Source: Isoetes taiwanensis
Taxonomy: Eukaryota > Streptophyta > Lycopodiopsida > Isoetales > Isoetaceae
DNA length: 64,000 nucleotides
Direction: 5' to 3'
Assembly: GCA_021234155.1 (NCBI GenBank)
Contig: JAJEKV010000147.1
Span: 497,910 to 561,909, forward strand
Numbering within the stretch: the stretch's first letter is position 1; each line of letters starts with the position of its first letter. This document shows, one piece after another, positions 1-10,259 of this stretch. The translations under genes were made by a program, and so were the position numbers. The notes beneath the pieces are model-generated. The model saw only the letters and a list, made by a program, of their open reading frames with translations. It had not been told where the DNA came from and made no database searches.

Positions 1-654
1 CTCGACCAAAGTAGCTGAAACATGTACTTCATTTTTATTGAATCTTTGCATTTGTTATATATCAATAAGAAAGATGTAGCCACTAGATACAATATGGAAC
101 TACAAAGCCTAGCTCAACCCAAAGGGCTTCTATGTTGGAAGTGCCATAAAGACTATACAAAGCGTAGCTCAACCCAAAGGGCTCACAGGTTGGAATTGCT
201 AGAAAGACTATCGAACGCATTGTCCAGCTCAAGGTAATAACATTTGTATCTTTGTAACACATAGATTGATGTTTGCCCAACACTTATATATTCTTTGCAC
301 ATATTTATAAGCTAGATTTTGGCTACTTTTGTCAACAAAGAAGCAACATGTTACCCACCTCAAGGTCATACATTTCCATTCACTTCTCCATAGCTCATTT
401 CGGTTGAATTATTGCATTGGTTATATAAATAACAAATATGTAGCCCTTAAATACACTATGAACTACAAAGCCTAGCTCAACCCAAATCCCATATTGGAAG
501 TGCCACAAAGCTACATTCCCCAACTCAATCTAAGAACATGCCTCTCTTTGTAATTGATTAGGTTGATGTTCGCTCAACACTGTATATTCATTGCACGATA
601 TAAGAAACAAGATTTTGACTACTTTTGTCAACAAATAAGCATCCATAGTCATCC
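1..654. repeat. Diverged interspersed short repeats
   Basis: No gene is visible. A motif reading roughly AAGCCTAGCTCAACCCAAAG recurs near 105, 160 and 478, each time followed by a GGAAGTGCCA(T/C)AAAG-like stretch. A second motif (GATTTTGACTACTTTTGTCAACAA and variants) recurs near 315 and 611 and again near 903 and 1056. The two motifs alternate, so this looks like a decayed tandem or interspersed repeat rather than coding DNA. Family not recognised. Confidence 0.55.
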
Positions 655-855
655 TGGCAACGGTTTTTTCCCAGGTGGTTTTTAATCCGGGTCATGATGG
701 TTGTGTTCTAGCTCACGTTGTGCTTTGGTTTAAGGGCTTCGGCCCATGTTCTTGTTTGGACTTCGGTCCAGGACTTCGGTCCCTTATGTACTTGGTCCCA
801 TAACCCGATTGGGTTCCGTGGACGTTAAAAATTTTTCCTTCCTTCCTTCCTTCCT
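655..855 (+). mobile_element. LINE 3' end with (CCTT)n tail
   Basis: This segment shares two landmarks with the 3' end of LINE C at 31.33-31.48 kb. The first is a GGTTTTTT...CCC...GGTTTTTAATCC(T/G)GG block. The second is TGTACTTGG-TCCCATA...CCGTGGACG(A/T)TAAAA immediately before a short tandem repeat. Here the tail is (CCTT)n at about 835-855, whereas LINE C ends in (ATTCT)n. Only the untranslated 3' end is present, so this is a strongly 5'-truncated or eroded copy. Confidence 0.6.
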
Positions 856-857
856 AT

Positions 858-1000
858 GAAGCCTAGCTCCGCCCAAAGGGGTCCCATAGTAGAAGTGTCA
901 CAAGATTTTGACTACTTTTCTCAACAAACAAGCATATTGCCCTATGAAGCCTAGCTCTGCCCAAAGGGGTCCCATAGTAGAAGTGTCACAAAAACTATCA
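858..1000. repeat. 88-bp tandem duplication
   Basis: The sequence starting TATGAAGCCTAGCTC at about 857 is repeated at about 945 with few changes, including the GGGGTCCCATAGTAGAAGTG stretch. The second copy breaks off after the AGTGTCACAA stretch. It belongs to the same repeat family as positions 1-654. Confidence 0.7.
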
Positions 1001-1299
1001 GGTACTTTTGACTTTTGCGCAACACTGTATATTCGTTGCACACTTTTAAGATAGAAGATTTTGACTACTATTGTCAACAAGCAAGCAACATATTGCCCAA
1101 ATTAAAGTAATAACTCTACTATTTAAAATCACATAGGTAGATGCTTGCCCAACACTACATAATTGTTGCACACATTTAACAAACAAGATTTTGACACGTT
1201 GAATGCAACATCTCATTCACAACATACTTTTGTCAATGAACAAGCAACATATTTACTTAACCACATACGGTGCCAAATCAATCTCACATTTTATCCACA

Positions 1300-1353
1300 T
1301 TGACACTGCATTGGTCTTCGTGGACAATAAAACTCCGTTCAATTCAATTCAAT
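1300..1353 (+). mobile_element. LINE 3' tail with (AATTC)n
   Basis: TCTTCGTGGACAATAAAA followed by a short (AATTC)n run matches the terminal block of the LINE C family (TCTCCGTGGACGATAAAA before its microsatellite). The upstream 3' untranslated part is not recognisable, so this is a very short or eroded copy. Confidence 0.5.
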
Positions 1354-1620
1354 GCAAATCTAGCGATCGTCTCTTCTATATAGCACCAAAAAACAAATTA
1401 ACTAAATGCTTCTACTACTATTTCTATATATCTTATAACTCTGACAACTTATATTTGACACAAACTGCACTTTCCCTCCAATGCCTATTTTGATAAGAGT
1501 AGGTGGTTCATGTTCATGCTAAAGCCAAAGTGCTCATTATATCACCATATATTTGACACAACTCGCACTTGCTCTCCAAGGCCATTTTGGTTACAAAATG
1601 CTTTTCAAGTTGGTGCTAAA

Positions 1621-1649
1621 GCCCGGCAACGCCGGGCATCCATAACTAG
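1621..1649 (+). mobile_element. Helitron 3' terminus, plus strand (CTAG)
   Basis: A 7-bp perfect GC-rich hairpin (GCCCGGC-AAC-GCCGGGC, 1621-1637) is followed by 8 nt and then CTAG (1646-1649) with T at 1650. A small hairpin about ten bases from a terminal CTRR next to a T is the standard Helitron 3' end. The body must lie upstream. No convincing TC start was fixed; TCTCTTCTATATAG near 1368 is a weak candidate that would give an element of about 280 bp. Non-autonomous. Confidence 0.65.
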
Positions 1650-1721
1650 TATTGCTTAAACTATATATATTCGACTTCGTACAGGCCTTACATAGTACAA
1701 ACACTTGTATCATTATATATA
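1650..1721. other. Short spacer between two Helitron ends
   Basis: AT-rich DNA between the plus-strand Helitron end and the minus-strand Helitron end. No other signal seen. Confidence 0.4.
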
Positions 1722-1755
1722 CAAGAAATTTATCGCGGCGGCCAAGGCCGCCGCG
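1722..1755 (-). mobile_element. Candidate Helitron 3' terminus, minus strand (CTTG)
   Basis: Positions 1734-1755 form a perfect hairpin with 10-bp arms (CGCGGCGGCC/GGCCGCCGCG) and a 2-nt loop. On the minus strand it is followed by exactly 8 nt (ATAAATTT) and then CTTG (1725-1722) and T. The geometry equals that of the CTAG end at 1621-1649, and the 8-nt spacer plus CTTG resembles the one at 44196-44207. It lies downstream of the minus-strand Rep-helicase gene, so it is the best candidate for that element's 3' end. CTTG departs from the usual CTRR. Confidence 0.5.
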
Positions 1756-1974
1756 AACATTTCTTTAGTCCTAACCCTGTAAAGTTGGCCCGAGTCTATG
1801 TTATAATTTTCGTATAGCAATGGATTTATTATAGTCCGCATGTGTGATTCTTTACAAAGATGACACATGTCAAGAGGAGACTTTTCCTTAAGTACTTTTC
1901 AATCAACCGTATCAAGAAAGTCATGTAAAAAGACAATGTAATAAGAATATGTTGATTAGCCATGCTAACTTTTA

Positions 1975-2050
1975 GAACATGTAGGATTTGAACCCACATT
2001 ATTGGCCTGAGTTCTGGTGTCTATGCGATACATGGAAGTTGTTTTGATGA
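1975..2050 (-). repeat. tRNA-like unit 0 (B-box containing)
   Basis: On the minus strand TGTGGGTTCAAATCCTACA forms a near-perfect T-arm: TGTGG/CTACA stem around GTTCAAATC, which fits the RNA polymerase III B box (GGTTCRANNCC). The rest does not fold into a convincing cloverleaf by eye, so this is a tRNA-like relic or SINE head rather than a functional tRNA gene. Confidence 0.4.
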
Positions 2051-2075
2051 TCACGAGATTCCCAATATTAGTCAT

Positions 2076-2513
2076 CCGATGGTAGTCAATGGGTTTTGAG
2101 CCTATGTGCGGGTTATCCATACACAATGGCCTGACCACCAGACTGCCAGCGCGATAGACCCCCCCTTTTTTTTTACGTATACTTTTTTTTCTTGTCACCC
2201 GATGTTAGTCAGTGGGTTTTAGTCCTGGATGGGGGCTACCCATATCCATTGGATTTACCACTAGACCATCACCGCGGTAATGAATTTTTTTTATTTTATT
2301 TTTTTTTTTTTTTGCCACCGTCCAATGGTAGTCAATGGGTTTTGAGCCTTGGTGGGGGTTACCCATAACCAATGGCCTAACCATTAGGCTTCCATCGCGA
2401 AGGGTTTTATTCATATTCTTATTAATCCACCCGATGCTAGTCAGTGGGTTTTGGTCCTGGTTGGGGGCTACCCATAACCAATGGAGTTACCACTAGACCA
2501 TCACCGCGATGGA
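2076..2513 (-). repeat. Tandem tRNA-like/SINE-like array, four units (A-B-A-B)
   Basis: Four ~85-bp units lie in tandem at about 2076-2160, 2196-2283, 2320-2403 and 2427-2513, with anchor spacing of 124, 122 and 109 bp. Read on the minus strand, units 4 and 2 carry GATGGTCTAGTGGTAA, which resembles a polymerase III A box. All units carry ATGG(G/A)TA-CCC and (C/A)AAAACCCA(C/T)TGACTA. Units 4 and 2 are one subtype and units 3 and 1 another, so the array looks like a duplicated dimer. Units 3 and 2 are followed by A-rich linkers on the minus strand (poly-T at 2284-2313 and 2164-2195 on the plus strand), as after SINE heads. Confidence 0.55.
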
Positions 2514-3000
2514 TAAATTTAGTCATTATAGTTCCATAAAGCACAATTATAGGGAATCTCGTGATCATCAGACAGCAAATCATGTATCACATGGACAAAA
2601 AATAGTACCTGTAAAAAAGCAGAGAGAATGTATCCTATCTAAGTCATAATTAGTATCATTTGTATCTTTCATGTAACTTTCGTAAATGACAATTGGCAAT
2701 AGGATGTTTTTTTGTGTTATTTGCAAGGGGTCGTGTCGACGTACCTTATGTGAAGTCTAATTGTTTATATATTTTTTGGTTCGACCTGCTTAGAAAAATG
2801 ATCAAGGAATATATATCTCATCAGCATGACAATCTATTACTTACAATACTTTCAAGTCAATTCGTAATGTGTTCTAATAAGAGCAGCATGAGCGATGTAC
2901 CTTATTTGAAGTCCAATTGTCTACGATGTTCCTGTTTGATCTGTATATGTATATGAATATATATATACAAAGAAAAAAGGATCACATAAAAGAATCTTTA
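2514..3000. other. Helitron 3' non-coding stretch
   Basis: AT-rich sequence between the tRNA-like array and the end of the helicase frame. A short plus-strand ORF at 2693-2956 has no recognisable domain and is probably chance. A GTACCTTATGTGAAGTCTAATTG-like segment near 2740 recurs as GTACCTTATTTGAAGTCCAATTG near 2897, a local duplication. Confidence 0.4.
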
Positions 3001-6000
3001 TCAGCATAGCAATTCTTTGTACACAACATTTTTTGTGCATTTCATAGTATTCTCTGGTGAGAGCAGGATGAGCACATCTTCTCTTGATCGCATGCGAGTG
3101 AGTGCGGTGTATAGCTGGCCATGTGCAAACACGTCAGTACGGAGGTCAATAACGACACGATCCAATGTTAGTCCTTGGCAACTATTGAAAGTGGTAGAAT
3201 AAGATAGATGAAGAGGTAACTGTCGTCTGTGAATCGTCCAAGGCCTATTTTCTGGTTGATAAAAGAAGTCGATTCTAGAAATTGGATAAGTGGATAGTTC
3301 ATCCTGGGCTACTCCATCTAAAACTTTTACCATCACAAACTTCGCGTGCATCGATACGATCATGACTCTTGCATTTTTCACTAGCCCTTTTTCCATGTCT
3401 AATCGTTTCATAACGTGGCATATAGCACCCACCTTAAGTCTCAGTTCATGATTCGGTATTCCAGAATGTGTGAAGTTATTCAAAAAATCGGACGTCGCAT
3501 AAGGGTGATCATGTATGATTTGATCTTGCTCAGTAATGTGATCATGACTATAATATACCTTGTCATGGTTAAATAATTTCTTAAGCACGCGATCGTTGAT
3601 ATTATCTACGCTCTTGTTAACCGGAGACAGAAAGTTGCGTTTTTTGCACTTTTCCGAGTCATGAAGTACGTTAGATGGATAAAGAAAATCGACGTTATTT
3701 TCTACACTAGTAGTTGTATTGAAGATGTCTAGCGACACGGTAGAATCTATCCAATTCTCTCCTACACGGTCAACAAATTCCATTAGTTCGGGATCTTTTG
3801 CATTACGAACTGGCTGTTCTAACTTGAGCACTTGAAAACTTTTCCACAGCGGCGAGGATTTTATCGATGCATTATATGCTGCGGTTCTTCCACCTCCCTT
3901 GACAACATGAGCCACTTGTCTAAAATCTCCAGAGGCAATAAAGTGTTTGCCTCCAAAAGGAAGATTATTTTTGCATAGTCTCTGCAGTACATGATGGGCA
4001 CTCTCTATAACAGCCTTGTTCGCCATTCAATCCCAGATAATAACCTTAGCTACGATGAGCAAATCTGCTGCCCCAGAGTCATTTTCTATCATTGAATGAA
4101 GTCCGGCATTATTTTCTTCAACGGGGATTTGAAACAACGAATGCGCAGTTCGTCCTCCTGGATACTGGAGAGCCGCCAGTGCTGTTGTACCACATGGGAG
4201 TACTATGCATTGCTTGCCTTGTATAGACAAACACACACAATTCAACACGAAAGTTTTACCTCTACCGGCCTTTCCATCAACAAATATAGGTGTTAAGCTT
4301 TCTGGTAATTCTAACCACTCTTCAATAGACGTATATATCGCGTGTTGATCAGTGTTCATCATGGCTGTCATCTATGTCACAGTGTCTAAATACGTCTTGT
4401 GGTCAGAAAATTTTTGTAATTCGTGAATGACGTTTCTTCCAAGACGAGGTAGTAGTTGAAGACCAAATGCGACGATGTTGGTACTATGCTGCATCAAAAT
4501 ATTGTTAATTAGATGAAGCGATTCATTGAATGCAATCGCATCATCGCCTGAATATTCATCTAGCAGGTCAATGCTCATTGGTTTGAACCTTGTCCATAGT
4601 TCAACTGCTGGACCTTGATCAAGCAACAACATGGCAAAAAGAAATCGCAATTGTATTGGACTCAACGATAGCGAAACGGCTTCTTCCATAACTAATACTG
4701 CCTCATTATGTGCTGCTAGCAATCCTTCTACCTCTGCAGCTTGCTGGTACGTTTCATATTGTTGTCCGTTGACAATTTTTAATTCATCCCATTTTCTCAC
4801 AGGGCGATGTAGCAAGATTTGCCTTAGAAAAAATGCCTCTCCTACCCGAGGTAATAATAATCGTATTCTACATACGATTGGTTCCCTAACTCTCTTTTTT
4901 ACTATATGCCTCGTGAATCCCTCATGCTCTTGTTCTAAATGACTCCCAGGTTCAACTGGCAACGCCGAATTATACATTACCATCGAATATCGCTCATAAT
5001 ATTGTATATACGTTAAAGTATCAAATTCGCTATGTATAGGCCGTAAGAAATACCGATCCAACAGTGATTTTGTATTCGAACATGGTAGATGCAACGGTAG
5101 GCATTTAACAGCAAGAGATATATTTGTAATATCGTATGACATTGTTCTCCAAGCCGCCTCTGTTGCCGATAAATAACGTGCCTTCAAGTAATCCTGTATT
5201 TCGTCCCTAGCAGGCCGTCTACTGGATACCGTATGCTCTTCTTGATCGTTATTTCTCAACGAGGATTCTGCAACTATTTCATGCTCATTGTTTAATGATG
5301 GTGGTACAGAAGTGGAGTACATTTCGCGGGTTACTTGAAAGTTGGCATTATCAAATCCTTTATAGATGTAGCTGTAAAGGTAAGAGAACACATGAACCGT
5401 GGAGGCAATATCTACCATAATGTGGCAATCTAACTCGTGCAGGAGGAAAGCATTGTATGGAACCACCCATACATCGTCTATAGTCCTTCTCCTGTATTGC
5501 ACGTAACCTTTTGAATCTAGATATGTAGCCAAATTGATATCCTTAGGATATTTGTAACAGCAAGGATTGCCATTTGGAGAACATCTCTCTGTGTGCCTAT
5601 GCATCATGAATTTTAAGACCTATCTTCGAAGAACAGGATCCGTAGGCAACTCAGCGGAGATTATCTCATCTATGCATTCAACTGGTATATCAGGTTCGGT
5701 TCGCAAAACTAGATGTGCATGTGGCAATCCACGCTTTTGGAATTCTATGACAGTGATTATATATGATATGCACTGGAAGAACTTGTGGAGTAACTCCTTC
5801 AGTCTTTGCAATCTTCCATGGAAGCAGCGGGTAACAATCATAGGAATATCGGAAGTATTTTGTCCAGGCCTCAATCTATCCTGTATTTCTGGCCAATCTG
5901 TATTTGTAGTCATAGTAATGAATAACGTCGGACGGCCTTTAGATCTAGATAATGCTAGTGCATCAGCAACTTGCACCGAGCACCATCTTTGACACCCCAA

Positions 6001-7542
6001 GAAAGACGATGGCAAAATGATATTATCATGAGCATTATTTTCTCGTTCAGAATAATCCTCATCATACTGTACCCTTCTATTTCGAAATCCTGGTGTTCTA
6101 AAATAGTTTAATCGTGCATCTTCAACCCTAGAATACATATCGACTAGATATTCTCCACATAGACGACCTAATTGAAGGAATCGTTCTTCATGTAGCAACC
6201 TAGATCTGTACCACTGTAATTGTGTCAAACCATATTTGTTTCCAAGTCCCCATCCCGCGGTACCATGTGGAAAGAAGAGTGGATATTGTAATGGTTCATA
6301 CATAGGATCGAGAATGTTGATGAAAGTTGGTTCTCCCTCACTACGAACCCAAAAACCGGCTATTCGAGGAGAAATATTGGCTGTATTACTGGCATCTGCA
6401 ATGGCACCGATTTCATTACTTGCCACTACTCCTTGAATTGTAATGTACGCCGATGGTACACTCATGCCTCCCATGTTTCGGAGACTTTGGATGAACGGGT
6501 TCACCTGATTAAGGATTGAACCGACAATGGCAATCCATTCGAATGGTACTTGCTGGTGCCGACCTTGAATATATCACTCAGTTTCATCATATATGTACCA
6601 ATGTATTGGATGTCCTGATTCTGTGGTGGGCCGCACTCTATGATACGTTCGTCCACTAATAGTTACAAACGAAGGGAAATCTAAATTTACAAACCCTCCA
6701 CTCACTCCAAGCACACTGAAACAAAATAATCTATTCATTTTTCTTGCTAATTTAGCAAATTCTTGCATGTTATACAAATTGTTTAAAGCTGTGGGTAAGG
6801 GAGGCAGAGCGGGCAACAACCACTTTCCTTTGTTGCAACAAAATCCGTTCATCTCTACATTGAGCAATGGGATTTGACAATACGTGCACCTCTTATTCCA
6901 CGAGCACATCGTATACGTACGATGTATTGCCTTATTCATGTGTTGTGCACGAGATCGCCAATGTGTTGAGGCCCTCGCAAGACATACCACATTTGAATCT
7001 AAATTCTCATTTTCGTGCCTTTCACTTGCTGTGCTAATTGTAGGTGTGCCTCCTGCACACACTTGATCAACACTTTCTCTTTCCCCTAAATTCCCTTCCA
7101 CCTCTTCCTCATTTAAAGATATGTGATTATCATTCGTCGCAACAAACGAAATGTAATTTTGTTCATCCACTATAACGTTAGTTCCTCTATTTAAAACGGA
7201 TTGTTCAGCAGATTCAATGAATTCTTGTCCTGAGATATTTACACCAGTCACATCGACATTTACTTTTCGACGTTTTCTTGCAACATCTATGAGTCTTTCA
7301 TGTTTTCTTTGCATTTGTGTATGTTCATATTGATTACTCGACTCGGAATGTTCCATTAGTTGACTGGACTGCATAGTGTTTGGGCTAGTAGATGCAGATA
7401 TGGTAGAACAATTGACTTGTAAATCAGTGCATTCTTTATAACGTTGTCTATTTTTTTCTCGTATCATCTCCCTGCCTTCTTCAGTTAAGCTTGCTCGCAA
7501 CGCTCTTTTCCTTTCTAAACTGGGTGCACCCTGAACTACCAC
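3001..7542 (-). pseudogene. Helitron Rep-helicase (RepHel) pseudogene
   Basis: This frame would encode the Helitron transposase: an HUH endonuclease fused to a PIF1-family helicase. One frame runs unbroken from 7542 to 3001 (about 1,513 codons) with four internal stops: TGA 6574-6576, TAG 5620-5622, TAG 4372-4374 and TGA 4027-4029. No frameshift is needed. A cysteine-rich finger (CTYC...CC) lies near 6890-6835. The Rep block has FITMTTNTDWPEIQ and the HUH triad in PHAHLVL near 5721, and the tyrosine region YLYSYIYKG near 5382. The helicase has a Walker A variant GKAGRGKT (about 4275), GDFRQ (about 3930) and the C-terminal QLYTALTR. Codon 7542 is GTG; the first ATG in frame is at 7467, and the frame stays open upstream to about 7620 without an ATG, so the true start may lie in a lost or unseen exon. 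Expected to be inactive. Confidence 0.93.
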
Positions 7543-7620
7543 AGTCGTTGGATCTGTCGATCCTACGGCCCATATTGTATGTTGGAGCCTCTGGGTGCCT
7601 CTCGTTTCGCTTATGCTCAG

Positions 7621-7833
7621 TTATGATGGGGTTTCCTATGATTTTGAAATGTCAAATACGAGTTTGCCTAAGGTTTTGATGCGATATCGAGACTCTATAC
7701 GGCTTTGTATACGGATTTAGAAGATGTAATACGGGGTCTTGAACCTCTACAAAAAAAACTCAATATCCTGATAAGTCTACATTAACCAACATTTCTCTAT
7801 GAGCTCATGTAACTATTTTCTATCTTGAGTCTA

Positions 7834-7865
<32 letters not shown>

Positions 7866-8566
7866 CAACCCATTCAATTATCTTAGGAATATATGGCCTA
7901 TGGTTCTAAGATTTGTCATTTTAACATCCATATGAAATCCCCCTGGAACCCCCTGTTATTATGCTACTTATTATCTCTCAGACTCACATGCACGAAGTTC
8001 TCTCTTTCTTTTTCGTATTCTATTCCTATATTCTTCAGGCACATTAGCAAACCACTCTTTCCGAGGCATTATTCCAATGCTAATGGATCTCTTATATAAA
8101 TACTTGTGTAAGGGAAGCTAAAGTACTGAATGGATTGAACTTCCGCGAGAATGCAACAAATAAATGCACACATGCATGAAATGACTTAACTAATCGGTAA
8201 ATCCAAAAGACTTACTTGCTAGGTTGCCTTTTTCGAGTCACACAATATACCACATAAATACATACAAAACCTGTAATGGTGAATGTATATGTATGATGTT
8301 ATTTGGCAATTACAAAGTCACAAAAATATAGTAGATTGATACAATAAGTGTATACATGTACTCTATATCTCTATGCATTTTGTGCATATAACACGGAGAT
8401 GTGTTAACAATACACACAACACATGGTTTTTCAGTACAAATAGATAGCCTAGTAGACAAATGACATAAGACTAGCTCATCAAAACATATATAACTTGACC
8501 CACCACATTAGATGTTACTGAGCTAGTATAGTATAATATGACGTAAATTTATCAACGACACCATAT
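7621..8566. other. AT-rich non-coding DNA with poly-T tract
   Basis: No coding signal or repeat family recognised. A T run of about 28 bases lies at about 7834-7861. It could be the A-rich tail of a retroposed sequence on the minus strand, but nothing next to it supports that. Confidence 0.4.
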
Positions 8567-8932
8567 TTAAGACATATCATCCGTGATCTTGTAAAGTAAG
8601 ACCTTCAACGTTTCTTCAACCCAACTTGCTTCCACTCGAAATGCAGCAACTGATCGAGAGAATCTTGGGTTACCATACTTGCGTAAAAAATACGCCAACG
8701 TGGCACATGGTTTATACGTGTCTACTACCTCCACTAGCGTAAATAAAGAATCAGGAAAATACTTTGTCTCGACAAGTGCAGAGTAAATTGTTGGTCCAGG
8801 GCCCTCGAGCCAGCCACAATTCATGTAATAAGGTTCATCCATCATATTCTGCAACTCTCGTATGGTTATACAAAGAAGACGCTTGTTCCCGTGCACTTGG
8901 ATGAGAATATCATCAGGCAGTGGTATACCCAT
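8567..8932 (-). CDS. Unrecognised 121-aa ORF
   Basis: An ATG-initiated frame of 121 codons without internal stops. The product is mixed hydrophobic and charged, with no signal peptide, membrane segment or motif I can name. A YFLRKYGNPRFSRSV stretch and a C-terminal amphipathic segment look protein-like rather than random. It is followed upstream, on the same strand, by two other coding-like pieces (9283-9671 and 9849-10247), so it may be an exon of a decayed gene or a gene carried by the neighbouring Helitron. No function assigned. Confidence 0.35.
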   Translation of the reverse strand: MGIPLPDDILIQVHGNKRLLCITIRELQNMMDEPYYMNCGWLEGPGPTIYSALVETKYFPDSLFTLVEVVDTYKPCATLAYFLRKYGNPRFSRSVAAFRVEASWVEETLKVLLYKITDDMS

Positions 8933-9282
8933 TGAAATCTATAAGAGATATATATAAGAGATATATGCAACCACGTAAGCAAATTTTCTACACGCATGTA
9001 TGTACATAAAAATCAATACTCAATGTCATAATTAATATTAAAATTTCGCTCAATACTTTTATTTTTTTAACATTGCCTAACTAACATTGAAGCTAACACT
9101 GTTTTTTTTTTTTGAAGCTAACACTGTTGATTAACAGAATCACAACAACATTCAACACGAACTATTTCAATCAAAGATTTAAACATAAAATTATGTCCTC
9201 ATATATCTCTATATTTAGTCACCGAATATATTTTATATGTTAATACACGCACCATGTATCTTCATTTTTTTATTTGTCTTTT

Positions 9283-9671
9283 CTACATTTGTTTTGCCCA
9301 CATGCCTCTTGCAAAATCATTGGTACACTCGATAATTTGTAGAAGACGATGTAATCGAGTTAGCTGTCCACACAGTTTGTTAACATTCATGGATAACCTA
9401 ATCACTTCATTGGACATCTTGTCTACTGCATGTCCAACTTTTTTGACGTGCTTGACTTTGCACGCATTCTATGCGATGCTATATGCAATGCAATCTGATT
9501 CCTTCTCTTTTTTTGAATTTTTTTGTCGATTGCATACAATTTCATTTGCCTTCTCTTCGTTGGTGGTTCATCTAATATTGTTTGCACTGTCTGGCTATTT
9601 GAACATTCACCTATATCTTCACCAACACGAAATACGGTGCTCTTAACATCCTTTTCAAGTTGCTCTTCCAT
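9283..9671 (-). pseudogene. Unrecognised lysine/arginine-rich coding fragment, frameshifted
   Basis: The ATG at 9671 opens a frame with an acidic first part and a basic cluster (PPTKRRQMK, then KKIQKKRRN), which looks like a nuclear localisation signal. The frame stops at 9423, but shifting at an A-run near 9437 continues a convincing frame (KMSNEVIRLSMNVNKLCGQL) to a TAG at 9283-9285. A possible splice acceptor (TTTGTAG) lies just upstream of the ATG. The composition suggests a nuclear or DNA-binding protein, such as the Myb/SANT-like companion proteins of PIF/Harbinger elements, but no diagnostic motif is visible. Confidence 0.35.
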
Positions 9672-9848
9672 CAGGCTACAAAGCAATGGAAAATGAGAAT
9701 TTTAGAATATCTAACGTGTAACGAATGACTAAAATTATAGATATATCGTTTCTCGTATACACATAGGAACGACAAATAATTCCAACACCAAACAACTTTA
9801 TGTACGTCATAGACTCAATAGCTTATGGACTCCTCATCGTCTAGAATA

Positions 9849-10247
9849 TTATCTCCTATGGAAGACCTCAATTGTCACATCATTTCTCAAGATCAAAGTT
9901 CCGCTTACTTCAAGGCCAAAAATCATTGCGTAAGCCCTTAACATTGCAAGTCGTCTCTCTTGAAATCTTAGGAACAATAAACGACGAGGATCTACATTTC
10001 CATGTATCACGGTTTCATCAAATAAGTAACTAGAGTTTATGATCTCAATGATATTCATATCTTCGTCCTCAAATGAGACGATTGAAAACAAACGGTTATT
10101 TCCAACGTGCCTAAGAAATGCCACAATTTGTCTACTCGCCATCGCACCAAAAACCAACGAGTATACGAGCAAGAACTCATGGCCTCCAACTGTACTCATA
10201 TCCAAACTCTGGAATATAACTAATGACAACTCTACTGCCCGATCCAT
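9849..10247 (-). CDS. Unrecognised 132-aa ORF
   Basis: ATG at 10247, 132 codons, TAA at 9849. The protein opens with MDRAVELSLVIFQSLDMS and has a central hydrophobic run and an arginine-rich RRLLFLRFQERRLAMLRAY segment. It is not recognised. It could be the first exon of a gene that continues leftwards into 9283-9671; a GT donor follows the ATTGAG codons near 9875, but the phase does not join cleanly to the downstream acceptor. Treated as a possible gene or gene fragment only. Confidence 0.35.
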   Translation of the reverse strand: MDRAVELSLVIFQSLDMSTVGGHEFLLVYSLVFGAMASRQIVAFLRHVGNNRLFSIVSFEDEDMNIIEIINSSYLFDETVIHGNVDPRRLLFLRFQERRLAMLRAYAMIFGLEVSGTLILRNDVTIEVFHRR

Positions 10248-10259
10248 TTATAGCATGTA

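Larger units (their letters stand above)
1722..7620 (-). mobile_element. Autonomous-type Helitron (inactivated)
   Basis: This is the extent supported for a minus-strand Helitron: a Rep-helicase reading frame from about 7620 down to 3001, a 1.2-kb 3' non-coding part that contains a tRNA-like repeat array, and a hairpin plus CTTG end at 1722. The 5' TC end was not located and could lie anywhere above 7.6 kb, possibly beyond the unrecognised ORFs at 8.5-10.3 kb. Helitrons move by rolling-circle replication and leave no target duplication, so the ends cannot be confirmed that way. Confidence 0.6.

Noticed and set aside
858-1000. CRISPR-like spaced repeats near the left end
   Set aside because: Units are long, diverged and without regular unique spacers; the context is a eukaryotic nuclear genome.
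1975-2513. Functional tRNA genes
   Set aside because: Only A-box-like and B-box-like pieces are visible; no unit folds by eye into a full cloverleaf with a plausible anticodon arm.
7834-7861. Poly-T tract as a LINE poly(A) tail on the minus strand
   Set aside because: No LINE 3' end or target duplication is recognisable beside it.
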